Of a DNA stretch of 64,000 nucleotides, positions 44,662-55,531 are shown piece by piece. Origin of the DNA: Shewanella litoralis (lineage in GTDB: Bacteria; Pseudomonadota; Gammaproteobacteria; Enterobacterales; Shewanellaceae); contig NZ_WSRZ01000022.1 in the NCBI RefSeq assembly GCF_009828585.1, positions 1 through 64,000 on the forward strand, read 5' to 3'. The position numbers were made by a program, and so were the translations under genes. The notes beneath the pieces are model-generated. The model had not been told where the DNA came from and did no database searches. It worked only from the letters and a program-made list of their open reading frames with translations. How positions within the stretch are numbered: position 1 is the stretch's first letter; each line of letters begins with the position of its first letter.

Positions 44662-45152
44662 TGCCGCATTAACCACTGCATAGCGTTCGCGTTATATCAC
44701 GCAAAAACACGCTATAAAATGAGATTATTGTCGCCATGCTTATTTGTCAGTAAAAAGTATTGCTCTACGCATAGATAATGACTTTATTTCAAAGTGAGAA
44801 TCTTGAGCACTTGAACGTAATGGCGCAAAGCGGTGTATCAATGGCTTAGACGTAGGATTTAAATAGATGCCTCATTATGAGTAGCAAGTTTATATCTTAA
44901 TTAAAGCCTGAACGCTGGCCCACCTTAATGTTGAGTTAATGTCTCGATTTGAAGCTAACTCATTGTTGACTTGTATAAATAAAAATATTTCCGGTCTCAA
45001 CCATACTGGCTAAATAATCAATAAAAAGCCACAGACTCAATTGTGAAACGTTAACATTTACTCTACACTCATAAATTCATCACAAACGGGATACCATACT
45101 TAATCACCCGTCTAAATAACCCCATAAACTCACTAAATAAGAGCCCTGACTA
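44662..45152. other. Intergenic region before the second GGDEF/EAL gene
   Basis: A 491-base AT-rich stretch with no recognisable gene, RNA, repeat or clear hairpin. It must hold the promoter of the downstream cyclic di-GMP gene, but no boxes are convincing. Confidence 0.5.
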
Positions 45153-47093
45153 ATGCGGATATCCAAAATAATTTTGCTATCTTTAAGTTTATTAATCGGG
45201 TTATATCTTTTAGTTATATTAACACTCAATCAAAGCCTGCATGTCTTTAATCGCGATAATAACAACGTCAACTTACAACAATTTGACCTACGTAATGTGA
45301 CGCCTGTCAGTAACCATTGGGCGAGTATATTATTGAACTATAAAATAGTGTCTGATAATAAAATTAATTATGTGGTGCTGTCTAAAATCGAGAATAAAAT
45401 CAAAGTCATTAGCCTTGATGACGCCTTTAATAATATTATGTTATTCAGCAACTTGCCTTTATTACTTTTAGGCAGTTTTGCCATAGGCATTCCGTTTTAC
45501 ATTACCCGTAGACAAAAAAGAAAGCTTGATAAGTCGTTAGAAGTGGTCAACAGCGAGACCAACAAGTTGCTGGCAGCCTTTAATATCATTCCGCCTAAAG
45601 TTGAGCAGCAAAATACGATTTCTAAACTAAGCCTGGCACTCATTGAGCTCAATAAACAAATTCATGAACAACAACACAAAAACATCATTAGCCAACATCA
45701 AGATAAACTGACAGGTCTGATTGACCGCCATGCCTATCTACAGCACTTACAAACCCAACTTGAACAAGCACAAGCATTAAAGAAAAAGCAGGCGTTATTG
45801 TTCATCGACCTTGATGGTTTCAAACAAGTGAATGATTCATTTGGCCACAGTTTTGGCGATGAAGTCTTAATTCAGGTCGCGCAACGACTTGCCACTGTAG
45901 TACGAAATCGCAAGCTCAGTCATTTTGCATCGACATTAGGCTTAGAATTAAGTTTATCGCGATTAGGTGGAGATGAATTCTCGATTTTTATTGAAGACCT
46001 ACATGATGACAACCTCGCGATAGAAGTGGCTCAAAATGTATTACAAGAGATAGAAGGCGATTTTGTATTAGGTAACAAACTAATTAAAATTGGTGCCAGT
46101 ATTGGTATTGCGGTATATCCCGACAGTGCAGCAAATCCAAACACCTTATTGCAAATGGCTGATGTGGCAATGTACCGCGCCAAAACCGATGGTAGAGGAA
46201 TTTATCGCGTTTATTCGCCTGAAATGGGCAATAAAATGCGTCGCTATCACTATTTACTTGAAGAGATGCGTCTTGCTATGGCGAGTCAAAACTTCAGTTT
46301 ATCCTTTCAACCCATTGTGAATGTGCATGATTTCAGCATTGATTATTTTGAATGCCTCGTACGCTGGCATCATCCAACAGAAGGCTCCATCTCGCCTGCT
46401 GAATTTATTCCCATTGCAGAAGATTCTAACTTAATCTTAGAACTGGGTAATTGGATATTAATTGAAGCCTGTCGCCAAATGGCGGCTTGGTATAATGCAG
46501 GCATGAACAAAGTCCGCATGTCGGTTAATATTTCTGGGGTGCAGTTAGCGCATATTCCGCTACATGATTGGGTAATGGAAACGATTAATAAGGTGGGATT
46601 GCCGCCAAAAGCATTATTACTGGAAATCACCGAGTCTTGCTTTATTGATGCTTCTGAAAATGTAATATCAGATTTAGAAAAGCTGCGTCAAGCTGGAGTA
46701 TTAATCGCCATTGACGACTTTGGCACAGGTTTCAGTTCGTTATCGACCTTAGCAAACTTACCTGTGGATGTGATTAAAATTGATAAATTGTTTATTGACC
46801 AGGCTAATATTAATCCTAAATACGAAAAGATTTTAAATTCAATTAGTGGTCTGGGCAAAACCCTTGAGTTAAAAATTGTGGCTGAAGGTGTTGAAACCGC
46901 GCCACAATTTGAGTTAGTTAAAAAACTCGGTATTGATTGCATTCAAGGTTATTTAATTAGTCGTCCAGAAACATCAAAGGATGTGGGCAGTAAGATGATA
47001 AGCCAAAATATTAACTATATCGCGATGACCGGCACCGGTGTATATGCGCCGCAAGCCACTAAAGCTCCTGTAGTACAAATAAAAGCGGGTTAG
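45153..47093 (+). CDS. Membrane GGDEF/EAL protein with an ECL variant motif
   Basis: A 646-residue inner-membrane protein. Two hydrophobic segments (about residues 5-25 and 91-110) flank a short periplasmic loop of about 65 residues without known fold; then a coiled linker, GGDEF (about 180-345, motif LSRLGGDEF with GGDEF at 272-276) and EAL (about 365-625). The EAL motif reads ECL (400-402), keeping the catalytic Glu, and the other phosphodiesterase signatures remain: NISGVQL, LEITESCF, IDDFGTGFSSL, KIDK and AEGVET. It may make or break cyclic di-GMP, or use one domain for regulation. It lacks an RxxD inhibitory site. It has the same two output domains as the larger sensor at 10783. Confidence 0.9.
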   Translation: MRISKIILLSLSLLIGLYLLVILTLNQSLHVFNRDNNNVNLQQFDLRNVTPVSNHWASILLNYKIVSDNKINYVVLSKIENKIKVISLDDAFNNIMLFSNLPLLLLGSFAIGIPFYITRRQKRKLDKSLEVVNSETNKLLAAFNIIPPKVEQQNTISKLSLALIELNKQIHEQQHKNIISQHQDKLTGLIDRHAYLQHLQTQLEQAQALKKKQALLFIDLDGFKQVNDSFGHSFGDEVLIQVAQRLATVVRNRKLSHFASTLGLELSLSRLGGDEFSIFIEDLHDDNLAIEVAQNVLQEIEGDFVLGNKLIKIGASIGIAVYPDSAANPNTLLQMADVAMYRAKTDGRGIYRVYSPEMGNKMRRYHYLLEEMRLAMASQNFSLSFQPIVNVHDFSIDYFECLVRWHHPTEGSISPAEFIPIAEDSNLILELGNWILIEACRQMAAWYNAGMNKVRMSVNISGVQLAHIPLHDWVMETINKVGLPPKALLLEITESCFIDASENVISDLEKLRQAGVLIAIDDFGTGFSSLSTLANLPVDVIKIDKLFIDQANINPKYEKILNSISGLGKTLELKIVAEGVETAPQFELVKKLGIDCIQGYLISRPETSKDVGSKMISQNINYIAMTGTGVYAPQATKAPVVQIKAG

Positions 47094-47152
47094 ATGTTTT
47101 ATGATATTAACGACATTAAATCGTTATTAAAGGACGTTAGGCGATAATAAGC

Positions 47153-47383
47153 ATGAATACTCAAACCGCTAACAGCAAACTGATTAACATTAGTCGCATA
47201 AACACTGCAGCAGGAACATTCAGGGTCACTGCGAGCAATAATGACACGCTTAAGTTGGTTACCGTAGAAATACTGAGTAGCGATGGCTGGGAAGCCTTAA
47301 TCATTGAAACTGACGCTCTTTGGTATCAAGTCCTGCTTAGCGCCTGTGAACAACATCTTCAAGAGCAATCTGCTCAGCGATAA
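47153..47383 (+). CDS. Small protein of unknown function
   Basis: A 76-residue protein starting MNTQTANSKLINISRINTA, with a compact beta-like middle (TLKLVTVEILSSDGWEALIIETDALWYQVLL) and no signal peptide or membrane segment. It follows the GGDEF/EAL gene by 59 bases and ends before a bidirectional terminator, so it is probably cotranscribed. I do not recognise the family. Coding status is likely given its location and sequence composition. Confidence 0.6.
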   Translation: MNTQTANSKLINISRINTAAGTFRVTASNNDTLKLVTVEILSSDGWEALIIETDALWYQVLLSACEQHLQEQSAQR

Positions 47384-47384
47384 A

Positions 47385-47416
47385 ACAACAAACCCCAGCA
47401 AGCTGGGGTTTGTTGT
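47385..47416. terminator. Bidirectional terminator between the small protein gene and secF
   Basis: A 15-bp perfect stem, with CCCCAGC/GCTGGGG at its core and an AA loop, between two convergent stops. Confidence 0.92.
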
Positions 47417-47442
47417 AAGCAATTGAGCAATAATAATGCGTG

Positions 47443-48390
47443 TTAAGGCACCATTGAAGGCTGATCTGCACCTTCTTTCTCAATCTCTACCGGCAACATG
47501 TGCTCTCGATTAATACCCAATTTAATGGCTAAATAACTTGCCACATAAATCGATGAGTATGTACCCACAAAAATACCCAATAGCAATGCTGTCGCAAAAC
47601 CGTGGATCATGGTGCCGCCTTTAAGGAACAACGCAATAACCGTAATCAAGGTCGTACCGGTAGTAATAACAGTACGGCTCATAGTTTGAGTAATTGAGGT
47701 ATTTACAATTTCTTCAGGTGTGCCTTTACGCATTTTCAAGAAGTTTTCACGAATACGGTCATACACTACGATGGTATCGTTAAGTGAGTAACCGACAACC
47801 GTTAACAAACCCGCTAATACAGTTAAGTCAAACTCCAGCTGTAATACCGAGAACACCCCTAAAGTCACAATCACGTCGTGAGCAAGTGCCGCTACAGAAC
47901 CAGCTGCCAGGCGCCATTCAAAACGAAATGAAACGTAAATAAGAATACAGATTAAGGCAACGATAACCGCAAGGCCGCCCTGCTCTGCTAATTCTTTACC
48001 CACTTGCGGGCCCACAAATTCAACACGCTTTTGCACAACACCTGCATCAATTGACTGAGCAGCCGTTAATACTGCAGCTACCTGTGCATCACTTTTCAGT
48101 TCGCTTCTTACGGGTAAACGCACTAAAACGTCGCGGCTTGAACCAAAGTTCTGTACCACTGCGCCTTCAGCGTCATCCGTTGTCATGGTTGCACGCAACG
48201 CATTTAAGTCAACAGGTGCTGAAAACTCCATCTCAACAACGGTACCGCCAGTAAAGTCTAATCCCCAGTTAATGCCTTGCACGCCTAGCGACACAAAAGA
48301 AGCAATCACTAAGATAAGCGACATAACACTGATTGGAAATGCATGACGAAGAAAGTCGACTGTGTTTTTTACTGAAAATATCTGAAACAT
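47443..48390 (-). CDS. secF: Protein-export membrane protein SecF
   Basis: A 315-residue inner-membrane protein with six helices and a periplasmic domain after the first. SecD/SecF use the proton gradient to help complete export by SecYEG. Characteristic stretches are GINWGLDFTGGTVVEMEF (about 37-54) and VVGYSLNDTIVVYDRIRENF (about 215-234). The ATG at 48390 has AAGGAG nine bases upstream; a TTG two codons earlier sits too near that site. It follows secD by 14 bases. Length agrees with E. coli SecF (323). Confidence 0.96.
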   Translation of the reverse strand: MFQIFSVKNTVDFLRHAFPISVMSLILVIASFVSLGVQGINWGLDFTGGTVVEMEFSAPVDLNALRATMTTDDAEGAVVQNFGSSRDVLVRLPVRSELKSDAQVAAVLTAAQSIDAGVVQKRVEFVGPQVGKELAEQGGLAVIVALICILIYVSFRFEWRLAAGSVAALAHDVIVTLGVFSVLQLEFDLTVLAGLLTVVGYSLNDTIVVYDRIRENFLKMRKGTPEEIVNTSITQTMSRTVITTGTTLITVIALFLKGGTMIHGFATALLLGIFVGTYSSIYVASYLAIKLGINREHMLPVEIEKEGADQPSMVP

Positions 48391-48404
48391 ATTCAACTTC
48401 TCCT

Positions 48405-50255
48405 TTAGATAGATAATGACTTAACGCGCTTACCACCCCAAATCGCATTGACGATTGAGCGTGTGCCAACAATGGCTGTAAACATCGAAGTCGCGATACC
48501 TATCATTAAGGTAACAGCAAAGCCTTTGACGGCACCGGTACCCACAGCAAACAAGATGAGTGCTGTCATGAAGGTGGTGATGTTAGCGTCGGCAATGGTT
48601 GAAAACGCATTACCATAACCTTCATGAATGGCTTGTTGTACGCTACGCCCGCCTAGTATTTCTTCTCGGATACGTTCAAAAATAAGTACGTTTCCGTCAA
48701 CCGCCATACCGACAGTAAGCACCATACCGGCAATACCAGGTAAGGTTAATACCGCACCAGGGATCATCGACATCACGCCTACAACCATGATTAAGTTTGC
48801 CATCAATGCAAGGTTAGCGATAAAGCCAAATGCACGGTAGTAAATCATCATGAAAATAAGCACAACAACCATGCCCCATACCATTGCTTGAACACCGTTT
48901 TCGATGTTTTCAGCACCTAGGCTAGGACCAATCGTGCGTTCTTCTACAATCGTTACCGGCGCAATCAGCGCACCAGCACGAAGCAGTAATGCCAAACTTT
49001 GTGCTTCGCTGTGTTCAAGTCCTGTAATCACAAAATTACGACCTAAACGGGCTTGAATTGTCGCAACCGAAATAACCTCTTCAATCTTGGTCATTTTAAC
49101 GGTGCCATCAGGGTTACGCAGGCCGCTATCTTTATATTCGATAAACAATGTTGCCATTGGTTTACCGATATTGTCTTTGGTTACGTTCGAGAAAATCGTG
49201 CCGCCTTTCGCGTCAAGATTAATCGCTACCTGTGGTCGGCTGTATTCGTCAAAAGTAGGCTGAGCGCCAGTGATATGATCACCGGTGAGCATGACTTCTT
49301 TTTTCAGAACAGCAATACCACCTTCACGGCGTTGATACACTTCAGCACCCGCTGGTACGCGGCCACTCGCCGCGGCACTCACGTCAGCTTTATCATCAAC
49401 CATACGAAACTCAATCGATGCTGTTGCACCTAGAATCTCTTTTGCACGGGCGGTATCTTGCACACCTGGTAGCTCAACAATAATGCGCTCAGCGCCTTGA
49501 CGTTGTACTACTGGCTCGGCAACACCTAGCTCGTTAACACGGTTGCGAATGGTCGTGATGTTTTGCTGTAAAGCTTCTTCCTTAATTTGCTTAAGGTATA
49601 CATCACTCATTGTCGCTAGTAATACAAACTCTTTATCAGTGCTTGCATCGGTATAGACCATGTCGTTACTACGGGTTTTTAAGTAGTTTTCAGCTTTGCT
49701 AACAGTATCAGCATCACGAAACTTAATCGCAATCCCTTTAGGGGTTTTACGAACACCTGCATAACGGATGTTTTCTTCACGTAGTTGGCTACGGAAATCA
49801 GCCACTTTGGCTTCTTCCATTTTGCGGATCGCTTCGCCCATGTCCACTTCCATCAAGAAGTGAACACCACCACGTAAGTCCAAACCTAACTTCATCGGCG
49901 ACCCGCCAACAGCTTCAAGCCATTCAGGGGTTGCAGGTGCTAAGTTAAGTGCAACGGTAAACTTTTGCCCAAGTTGCTCAGCAATGGCCTCTTTCGCCAC
50001 TAACTGTTGCTCTGAGTTTTGCACTCTTACTAACAATTGTCCGTTTTCAAGCTCAGCACGCTTAATCGCAATGCCTTTGCCTTCTAACATTTGTACAACG
50101 TTGGCTTGAGTTGACGCAGTCACTTCTGCACCACGAGTCGCCACTACCTGAACTGCATGATCTTCACCAAACAGATTCGGTATGGCATAAAAACCACCAA
50201 TGGCGATGACAAGCACCACCATGATGTTTTTCCACATTGGGTATTTATTTAACAC
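48405..50255 (-). CDS. secD: Protein-export membrane protein SecD
   Basis: A 616-residue six-helix membrane protein with a large periplasmic part. It begins [32 protein letters not shown], the same as E. coli SecD, so the GTG start at 50255 is right. The D1 motif [18 protein letters not shown] (about residues 118-135) and the D4-D6 parts ([26 protein letters not shown]) are intact. It is 17 bases after yajC and 14 before secF. Its normal role is to assist late steps of translocation and release from SecYEG. Confidence 0.97.
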   Translation of the reverse strand: MLNKYPMWKNIMVVLVIAIGGFYAIPNLFGEDHAVQVVATRGAEVTASTQANVVQMLEGKGIAIKRAELENGQLLVRVQNSEQQLVAKEAIAEQLGQKFTVALNLAPATPEWLEAVGGSPMKLGLDLRGGVHFLMEVDMGEAIRKMEEAKVADFRSQLREENIRYAGVRKTPKGIAIKFRDADTVSKAENYLKTRSNDMVYTDASTDKEFVLLATMSDVYLKQIKEEALQQNITTIRNRVNELGVAEPVVQRQGAERIIVELPGVQDTARAKEILGATASIEFRMVDDKADVSAAASGRVPAGAEVYQRREGGIAVLKKEVMLTGDHITGAQPTFDEYSRPQVAINLDAKGGTIFSNVTKDNIGKPMATLFIEYKDSGLRNPDGTVKMTKIEEVISVATIQARLGRNFVITGLEHSEAQSLALLLRAGALIAPVTIVEERTIGPSLGAENIENGVQAMVWGMVVVLIFMMIYYRAFGFIANLALMANLIMVVGVMSMIPGAVLTLPGIAGMVLTVGMAVDGNVLIFERIREEILGGRSVQQAIHEGYGNAFSTIADANITTFMTALILFAVGTGAVKGFAVTLMIGIATSMFTAIVGTRSIVNAIWGGKRVKSLSI

Positions 50256-50272
50256 ACCATAGCCCTCTTGGC

Positions 50273-50605
50273 TTATAACGACTGGATAGAACCTTTAGGC
50301 AATACCGCTGCGATGTAATCCTTTTTAATCGTAATTTGGTTGTTATCGTTAATGGCTAATAACACGTAATCACTTTCTTCACTGATTTTAGTTACTTTGC
50401 CTAAAATACCACCACTGGTTAACACTTCATCACCTTTTGAAATCGATGCCATCAGATTTTTGTGTTCTTTAACACGCTTTGACTGAGGACGGAAAATCAT
50501 GAAGTAGAAAATCAACCCGAACATCACAAGCATAAAAATTAACTGCATGGTTTCGCCACCGGCAGCGCCACCCATTGGGCTTGCATAAGCATTTGAAATT
50601 AACAT
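50273..50605 (-). CDS. yajC: Sec translocase auxiliary subunit YajC
   Basis: A 110-residue protein with one membrane helix (about residues 20-40, [22 protein letters not shown]) and a small C-terminal domain [16 protein letters not shown]. It associates with SecDF. Its position between tgt and secD is the common queA-tgt-yajC-secD-secF order. Length matches E. coli YajC (110). Confidence 0.96.
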   Translation of the reverse strand: MLISNAYASPMGGAAGGETMQLIFMLVMFGLIFYFMIFRPQSKRVKEHKNLMASISKGDEVLTSGGILGKVTKISEESDYVLLAINDNNQITIKKDYIAAVLPKGSIQSL

Positions 50606-50630
50606 AGTTCTCTCTTCTTATTAGCTAAAA

Positions 50631-51758
<1,128 letters not shown>

Positions 51759-51852
51759 TCACCTTGCCAGATAAACAGTCTGACTTGTTTAGTTTCTATA
51801 GTAATAAGGGCAAATTTTAATGCTTCAAGGTTAAGAACACATTAAAACATCA

Positions 51853-51877
51853 AAACGCCCACTGTTTGCGGGCGTTT
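51853..51877 (-). terminator. Hairpin between queA and tgt
   Basis: AAACGCCC and GGGCGTTT form an 8-bp stem with a 9-base loop and four T following on the minus strand, about 30 bases after the queA stop. It may partly separate queA from the tgt-yajC-secDF transcript. Confidence 0.65.
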
Positions 51878-51908
51878 ATTGGCGGCTATTGTAAATCAAT
51901 TTCGGCTA

Positions 51909-52949
51909 TTAGGGGGCTTTTTTCGTCACAAACATGGCATCGCCATAGCTAAAAAAGCGATATTTTTGCGCTATAGCATGTTGATACGCAGCCATGACCT
52001 CATCGTAACCAGCAAACGCACTGAGTAACATGATTAACGTTGACTCGGGTAAGTGGAAGTTAGTCACCATGGCATCAACAATCTTAAACTGATAACCCGG
52101 GTAGATGAAAATATCGGTATCGCCGCTAAAAGTTTCAAGAGGCCCATCACCACAAGCGCGAGCAGCACTTTCTAGTGAACGTACTGACGTAGTGCCAACA
52201 GCGACCACTCGGTGACCATTCGCCTTAGTTTGCGCAATGAGATCAATGACATCTTGCGGAACATTGGCCCACTCAGAATGCATTTTATGTTCGAGCACAT
52301 TATCAACACGTACGGGTTGAAATGTACCTGCGCCGACATGCAAAGTAACAAAAGCAATATTTACGCCCTTGTCTTTTAAAGCCGCTAGCATGGCATCATC
52401 AAAATGTAACCCAGCGGTAGGCGCTGCTACGGCACCCGGGGTTTGGTTATAAACGGTTTGATAACGCTCTTTATCTGCGTCCTCGTCCGGACGGTCAATG
52501 TATGGCGGCAGTGGCATATGGCCGACTTGTTCTAACACCTCTAAAATTGTGTTGTCACTGAGTAGTTCAAGCTCAAATAAAGCATCATGACGCGCCAGCA
52601 TCTTCATTTGATAACCAGCGTCTAAATTGATTAACGCATCCACTTTTGGCGATTTTGAACTGCGAACATGGGCTAAAATGCGCTTATCATCAAGCATACG
52701 TTCAACTAAGATTTCAAGCTTACCACCAGTGGCTTTTTGGCCAAATAAGCGCGCGGGGATCACTCGGGTGTTATTAAACACCATTAAATCACCGGGATTA
52801 ATTAGCTCAAGTAAATCAGTAAATTGCTTATCAGCTAGCAGCCCGTCTATACCGTTAAGGGTGAGTAGACGCGACGCATTGCGTTGTGCAGTCGGATAAC
52901 GAGCAATAAGCTCATCTGGAAGGTCAAAAGAAAAGTCAGCAACACGCAT
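51909..52949 (-). CDS. queA: S-adenosylmethionine:tRNA ribosyltransferase-isomerase (QueA)
   Basis: A 346-residue enzyme adding the ribosyl part of SAM to preQ1 in tRNA to make epoxyqueuosine. The N-terminus [29 protein letters not shown] is diagnostic; [33 protein letters not shown] and [15 protein letters not shown] are conserved too. Length is standard (E. coli 356). It is the first of the queA-tgt-yajC-secD-secF set, although the 153-base gap and the hairpin before tgt suggest some separate control. Confidence 0.96.
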   Translation of the reverse strand: MRVADFSFDLPDELIARYPTAQRNASRLLTLNGIDGLLADKQFTDLLELINPGDLMVFNNTRVIPARLFGQKATGGKLEILVERMLDDKRILAHVRSSKSPKVDALINLDAGYQMKMLARHDALFELELLSDNTILEVLEQVGHMPLPPYIDRPDEDADKERYQTVYNQTPGAVAAPTAGLHFDDAMLAALKDKGVNIAFVTLHVGAGTFQPVRVDNVLEHKMHSEWANVPQDVIDLIAQTKANGHRVVAVGTTSVRSLESAARACGDGPLETFSGDTDIFIYPGYQFKIVDAMVTNFHLPESTLIMLLSAFAGYDEVMAAYQHAIAQKYRFFSYGDAMFVTKKAP

Positions 52950-53017
52950 AGTGATATCTCAACAGTAAAAACGGCCGCTAGTCTATGGCGAGCGCAAGTT
53001 AAGATCAAGTTTACTGA

Positions 53018-53206
53018 TTACTTTGTCGACTTTTTTGGGGATGTGATGTCATCTTGATTGCCGGGTTCTGTCGTGACAGTCGTCAACGATGCTGTTGTTT
53101 CATCAGACTTAAAAGAATGGACTTCATAGCGCATATCAATCTGCACTTTGTTGGTTTTAGCCGCTGTTGGTCTGCCAAATATTTTTTTAAGCCAGTCTTT
53201 CATCAT
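53018..53206 (-). CDS. Small hypothetical protein
   Basis: A 62-residue hydrophilic protein starting MMKDWLKKIFGRPTAAKTNK, with a short amphipathic N-terminal helix (DWLKKIFGR) that could bind membranes and a charged, Thr/Ser-rich tail. AGGG lies seven bases before the ATG at 53206. It is downstream of nothing and about 70 bases before the convergent end of queA's promoter region; no partner gene is clear. I do not recognise it. Its existence as a gene is plausible, not certain. Confidence 0.5.
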   Translation of the reverse strand: MMKDWLKKIFGRPTAAKTNKVQIDMRYEVHSFKSDETTASLTTVTTEPGNQDDITSPKKSTK

Positions 53207-53410
53207 CCATGATCCCTAAGTAAAGCCTTAATTATGATAATCAGTGTATTAATTGTAATTTGTAACCACAGTAAAAATACAGCACACAATACTCCATGAC
53301 ATTTGTGCATAAAACGTTATGATTGAACCAAACAGCTTGTCAATATTGTAATGCTTTGTTACAAACGGCTTGTATCATACTGTAAAATAATAAAATTAGA
53401 AGCACAAAAT

Positions 53411-54007
53411 ATGAACTTTTTAGCACACTTACATTTAGCTGATATTAGCGATACCCATCTAGTGGCTAATTTGTGCGGTGATTTCGCCAAAGGCAAGGTT
53501 GAAGATCACCCTCAACATCTACAGCAAGGTATTTGGTTACATCGTCAAATCGACCTCGTCACTGATAGCCATGAAATTATTATCGATTTATTGAAACAAT
53601 TTCCTAAAACATCTCGCCGAGTCGCACCGGTATTAATCGATTTAGCGTTTGACCACTACCTAGCGTTTTATTGGGAAGAATATCATCATCAAAACCTCGA
53701 TGTTTTTTGCCAAAAAGCCTATCAAGAACTCAATACCACTGCTGAATTACCGGCAAGTTTACAAGCAATTGCACCTAAAATTATTCAGCAAGATTGGTTG
53801 AGCAGCTACCAGACGAAACAAGGGTTAAATCAAGCGATAAAAGGAGTGAGCCAGAGATTGTCAAAGCCGGAACTATTTGACCATGCGATACGAGATGTGG
53901 ATAAACTTTATGTCGAAATTGAAATAGCCTTTCGAACCTTCTACCCACAGTTAATGGCTTACAGCAAAATATACAGCCGTAAAACCCCAAGCCAATATTT
54001 ACCCTAA
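53411..54007 (+). CDS. acpH: Acyl carrier protein phosphodiesterase AcpH
   Basis: A 198-residue enzyme that removes the phosphopantetheine group from holo-ACP. It starts MNFLAHLHLADISDTHLVANLCGDFAKG, as does E. coli AcpH (193), which fixes the ATG at 53411 instead of the first codon of the longer frame at 53351. The metal-binding HD-like residues are in GIWLHRQIDLVTDSH and VLIDLAFDHYLA. Nothing appears missing. It is 19 bases before the thioredoxin-like gene on the same strand, so perhaps cotranscribed. Confidence 0.92.
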   Translation: MNFLAHLHLADISDTHLVANLCGDFAKGKVEDHPQHLQQGIWLHRQIDLVTDSHEIIIDLLKQFPKTSRRVAPVLIDLAFDHYLAFYWEEYHHQNLDVFCQKAYQELNTTAELPASLQAIAPKIIQQDWLSSYQTKQGLNQAIKGVSQRLSKPELFDHAIRDVDKLYVEIEIAFRTFYPQLMAYSKIYSRKTPSQYLP

Positions 54008-54026
54008 AGTGAAGTAAGCTCCCAAT

Positions 54027-54626
54027 ATGCCAATTTGGATAACCCGTGCAATAAAGACTGTTGCTCATAACGTGCGTTCACCGCGTTTTTGGCTATTGAC
54101 CTTACGCGACAGTGCACTGTTCGCGGTACTGTTGTTTGCCATTGCCAGTTACCTTCAACGTGACATGCAAACCGGTACTGCACCGCCTCTCAATGATATC
54201 GTGATTAATCATAACGTAACCCGCAGTGCGTTACTCAATCGTGACGCTTTCGACGATAGGGTCTCATTTTTTAATCCGGCTCAGCAGACCAACAAAGCAA
54301 GCTTGGTATACTTTTGGGGAACATGGTGCCCAGTGTGCAAAGTCACCTCTCCTATGGTTAATAGCGTGGCAAAAGAGCAAGATTATGACGTTATTTCAGT
54401 GGCGATTGCCTCTGGCTCAAATGCCGAAATCAATGCATTTATGCAGCATAATGATTACCAATTTGCGGTCATCAATCAAACCACTAATGACCATAGCCAA
54501 CAATGGGGAGCAACGGCCCTACCTGCCATTTTTATTGTCGACAGTAACAATCAAATCCGCTTTGTCACATCTGGAGTCACCAGCAGTTGGGGAATGTCAT
54601 TGCGCTTATGGCTAGCCAGCCTGTAG
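54027..54626 (+). CDS. Membrane-anchored thioredoxin-like (TlpA/ScsD-type) protein
   Basis: A 199-residue protein with one N-terminal membrane helix (about residues 27-43) and a periplasmic thioredoxin fold with the active site WGTWCPVCKVTSP (about 93-105, CPVC). The cis-proline lies in ATALPAIFIVD. This is the TlpA/ScsD group (redoxin), which reduces or oxidises disulfides outside the membrane, in cytochrome maturation or copper stress in relatives. It follows acpH by 19 bases. Client proteins are unknown. Confidence 0.88.
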   Translation: MPIWITRAIKTVAHNVRSPRFWLLTLRDSALFAVLLFAIASYLQRDMQTGTAPPLNDIVINHNVTRSALLNRDAFDDRVSFFNPAQQTNKASLVYFWGTWCPVCKVTSPMVNSVAKEQDYDVISVAIASGSNAEINAFMQHNDYQFAVINQTTNDHSQQWGATALPAIFIVDSNNQIRFVTSGVTSSWGMSLRLWLASL

Positions 54627-54801
54627 TTAAGCTGAGATAATAATCGCCGAACAAGTATGCCGTATGTTGTCGTTTTTGCGTAGCTACCCTACCTAACGTC
54701 CCAAGTTGCAGTTATCTTATTTTCGTTGCTGGATAAATTTTGTTAACATGCGCGCGTTACCTTCAGGCATAACCCCAGTTAATTAAAGAGACAATTCCAT
54801 C

Positions 54802-55455
54802 ATGCACATCTTTACTTATCGACCACCGTCAATCCCGTGGTTGGACATCCGTTATAAAGACCGTGATATTATTGTGATCAATAAACCTTCTGGATTATTA
54901 TCAAATCCTGGGCGCTCACCAGACACCCATGACACCGCGATAACGCGCTTACAGCAACGTTACCCTGAAGCAATTTTAATCCATCGATTAGATTGTGATA
55001 CTTCTGGAATTTTAATTTTTGCTCGTACCAAAAAAGCTGAATCTCACTTAAAAATTCAGTTTCAGAACCGTCAGGCCAAAAAGGTGTACATTGCCGAAGT
55101 ATTTGGCCAAGTATTGGAACAACAAGGTAAAGTGAACTTTGCATTAGGGCCAAACCCAGACTCGCCACCCTTTCAGATGTTAACCGAGTCAGGTAAAGCA
55201 GCGCTGACTTATTTTAGTGTGCTAGAACGCCGTAACCATTCAACGCTAATTGAACTCAAACCACATACAGGCCGCACCCACCAATTAAGAGTACATATGC
55301 TCGCGCTGGGTCACCCGATATTAGGTGATGAGTTTTATGGCGATACCGCAACCATACAAGCCAGTAAACGTCTAAATTTACATGCGCAATCATTAACCAT
55401 TACGCATCCGTACACTCAAGTTGAAATGACCTTTTTCAGTCAACATCCATTCTGA
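54802..55455 (+). CDS. rluA: Dual-specificity pseudouridine synthase RluA
   Basis: A 217-residue pseudouridine synthase acting in E. coli on U746 of 23S rRNA and U32 of some tRNAs. The catalytic Asp is in IHRLDCDTSGILIFA (about residues 60-74); the usual RluA opening VINKPSGLLSNPGR and RTHQLRVHMLALGHPILGDEFYG are present. There is no S4 RNA-binding domain, as expected for RluA (219 in E. coli). It is monocistronic with a strong terminator between it and sstT. Confidence 0.94.
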   Translation: MHIFTYRPPSIPWLDIRYKDRDIIVINKPSGLLSNPGRSPDTHDTAITRLQQRYPEAILIHRLDCDTSGILIFARTKKAESHLKIQFQNRQAKKVYIAEVFGQVLEQQGKVNFALGPNPDSPPFQMLTESGKAALTYFSVLERRNHSTLIELKPHTGRTHQLRVHMLALGHPILGDEFYGDTATIQASKRLNLHAQSLTITHPYTQVEMTFFSQHPF

Positions 55456-55477
55456 TGCTCTGATAAAATTCGAATAC

Positions 55478-55518
55478 AAAAATGCCGGCATCATAGTCAT
55501 CTATGAGCCGGCATTTTT
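55478..55518. terminator. Bidirectional terminator between rluA and sstT
   Basis: AAAAATGCCGGC and its complement form a 12-bp outer stem, with further pairing inside, between two convergent stops and with A and T runs on both ends. Confidence 0.9.
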
Positions 55519-55531
55519 AGCGTATAACAAT

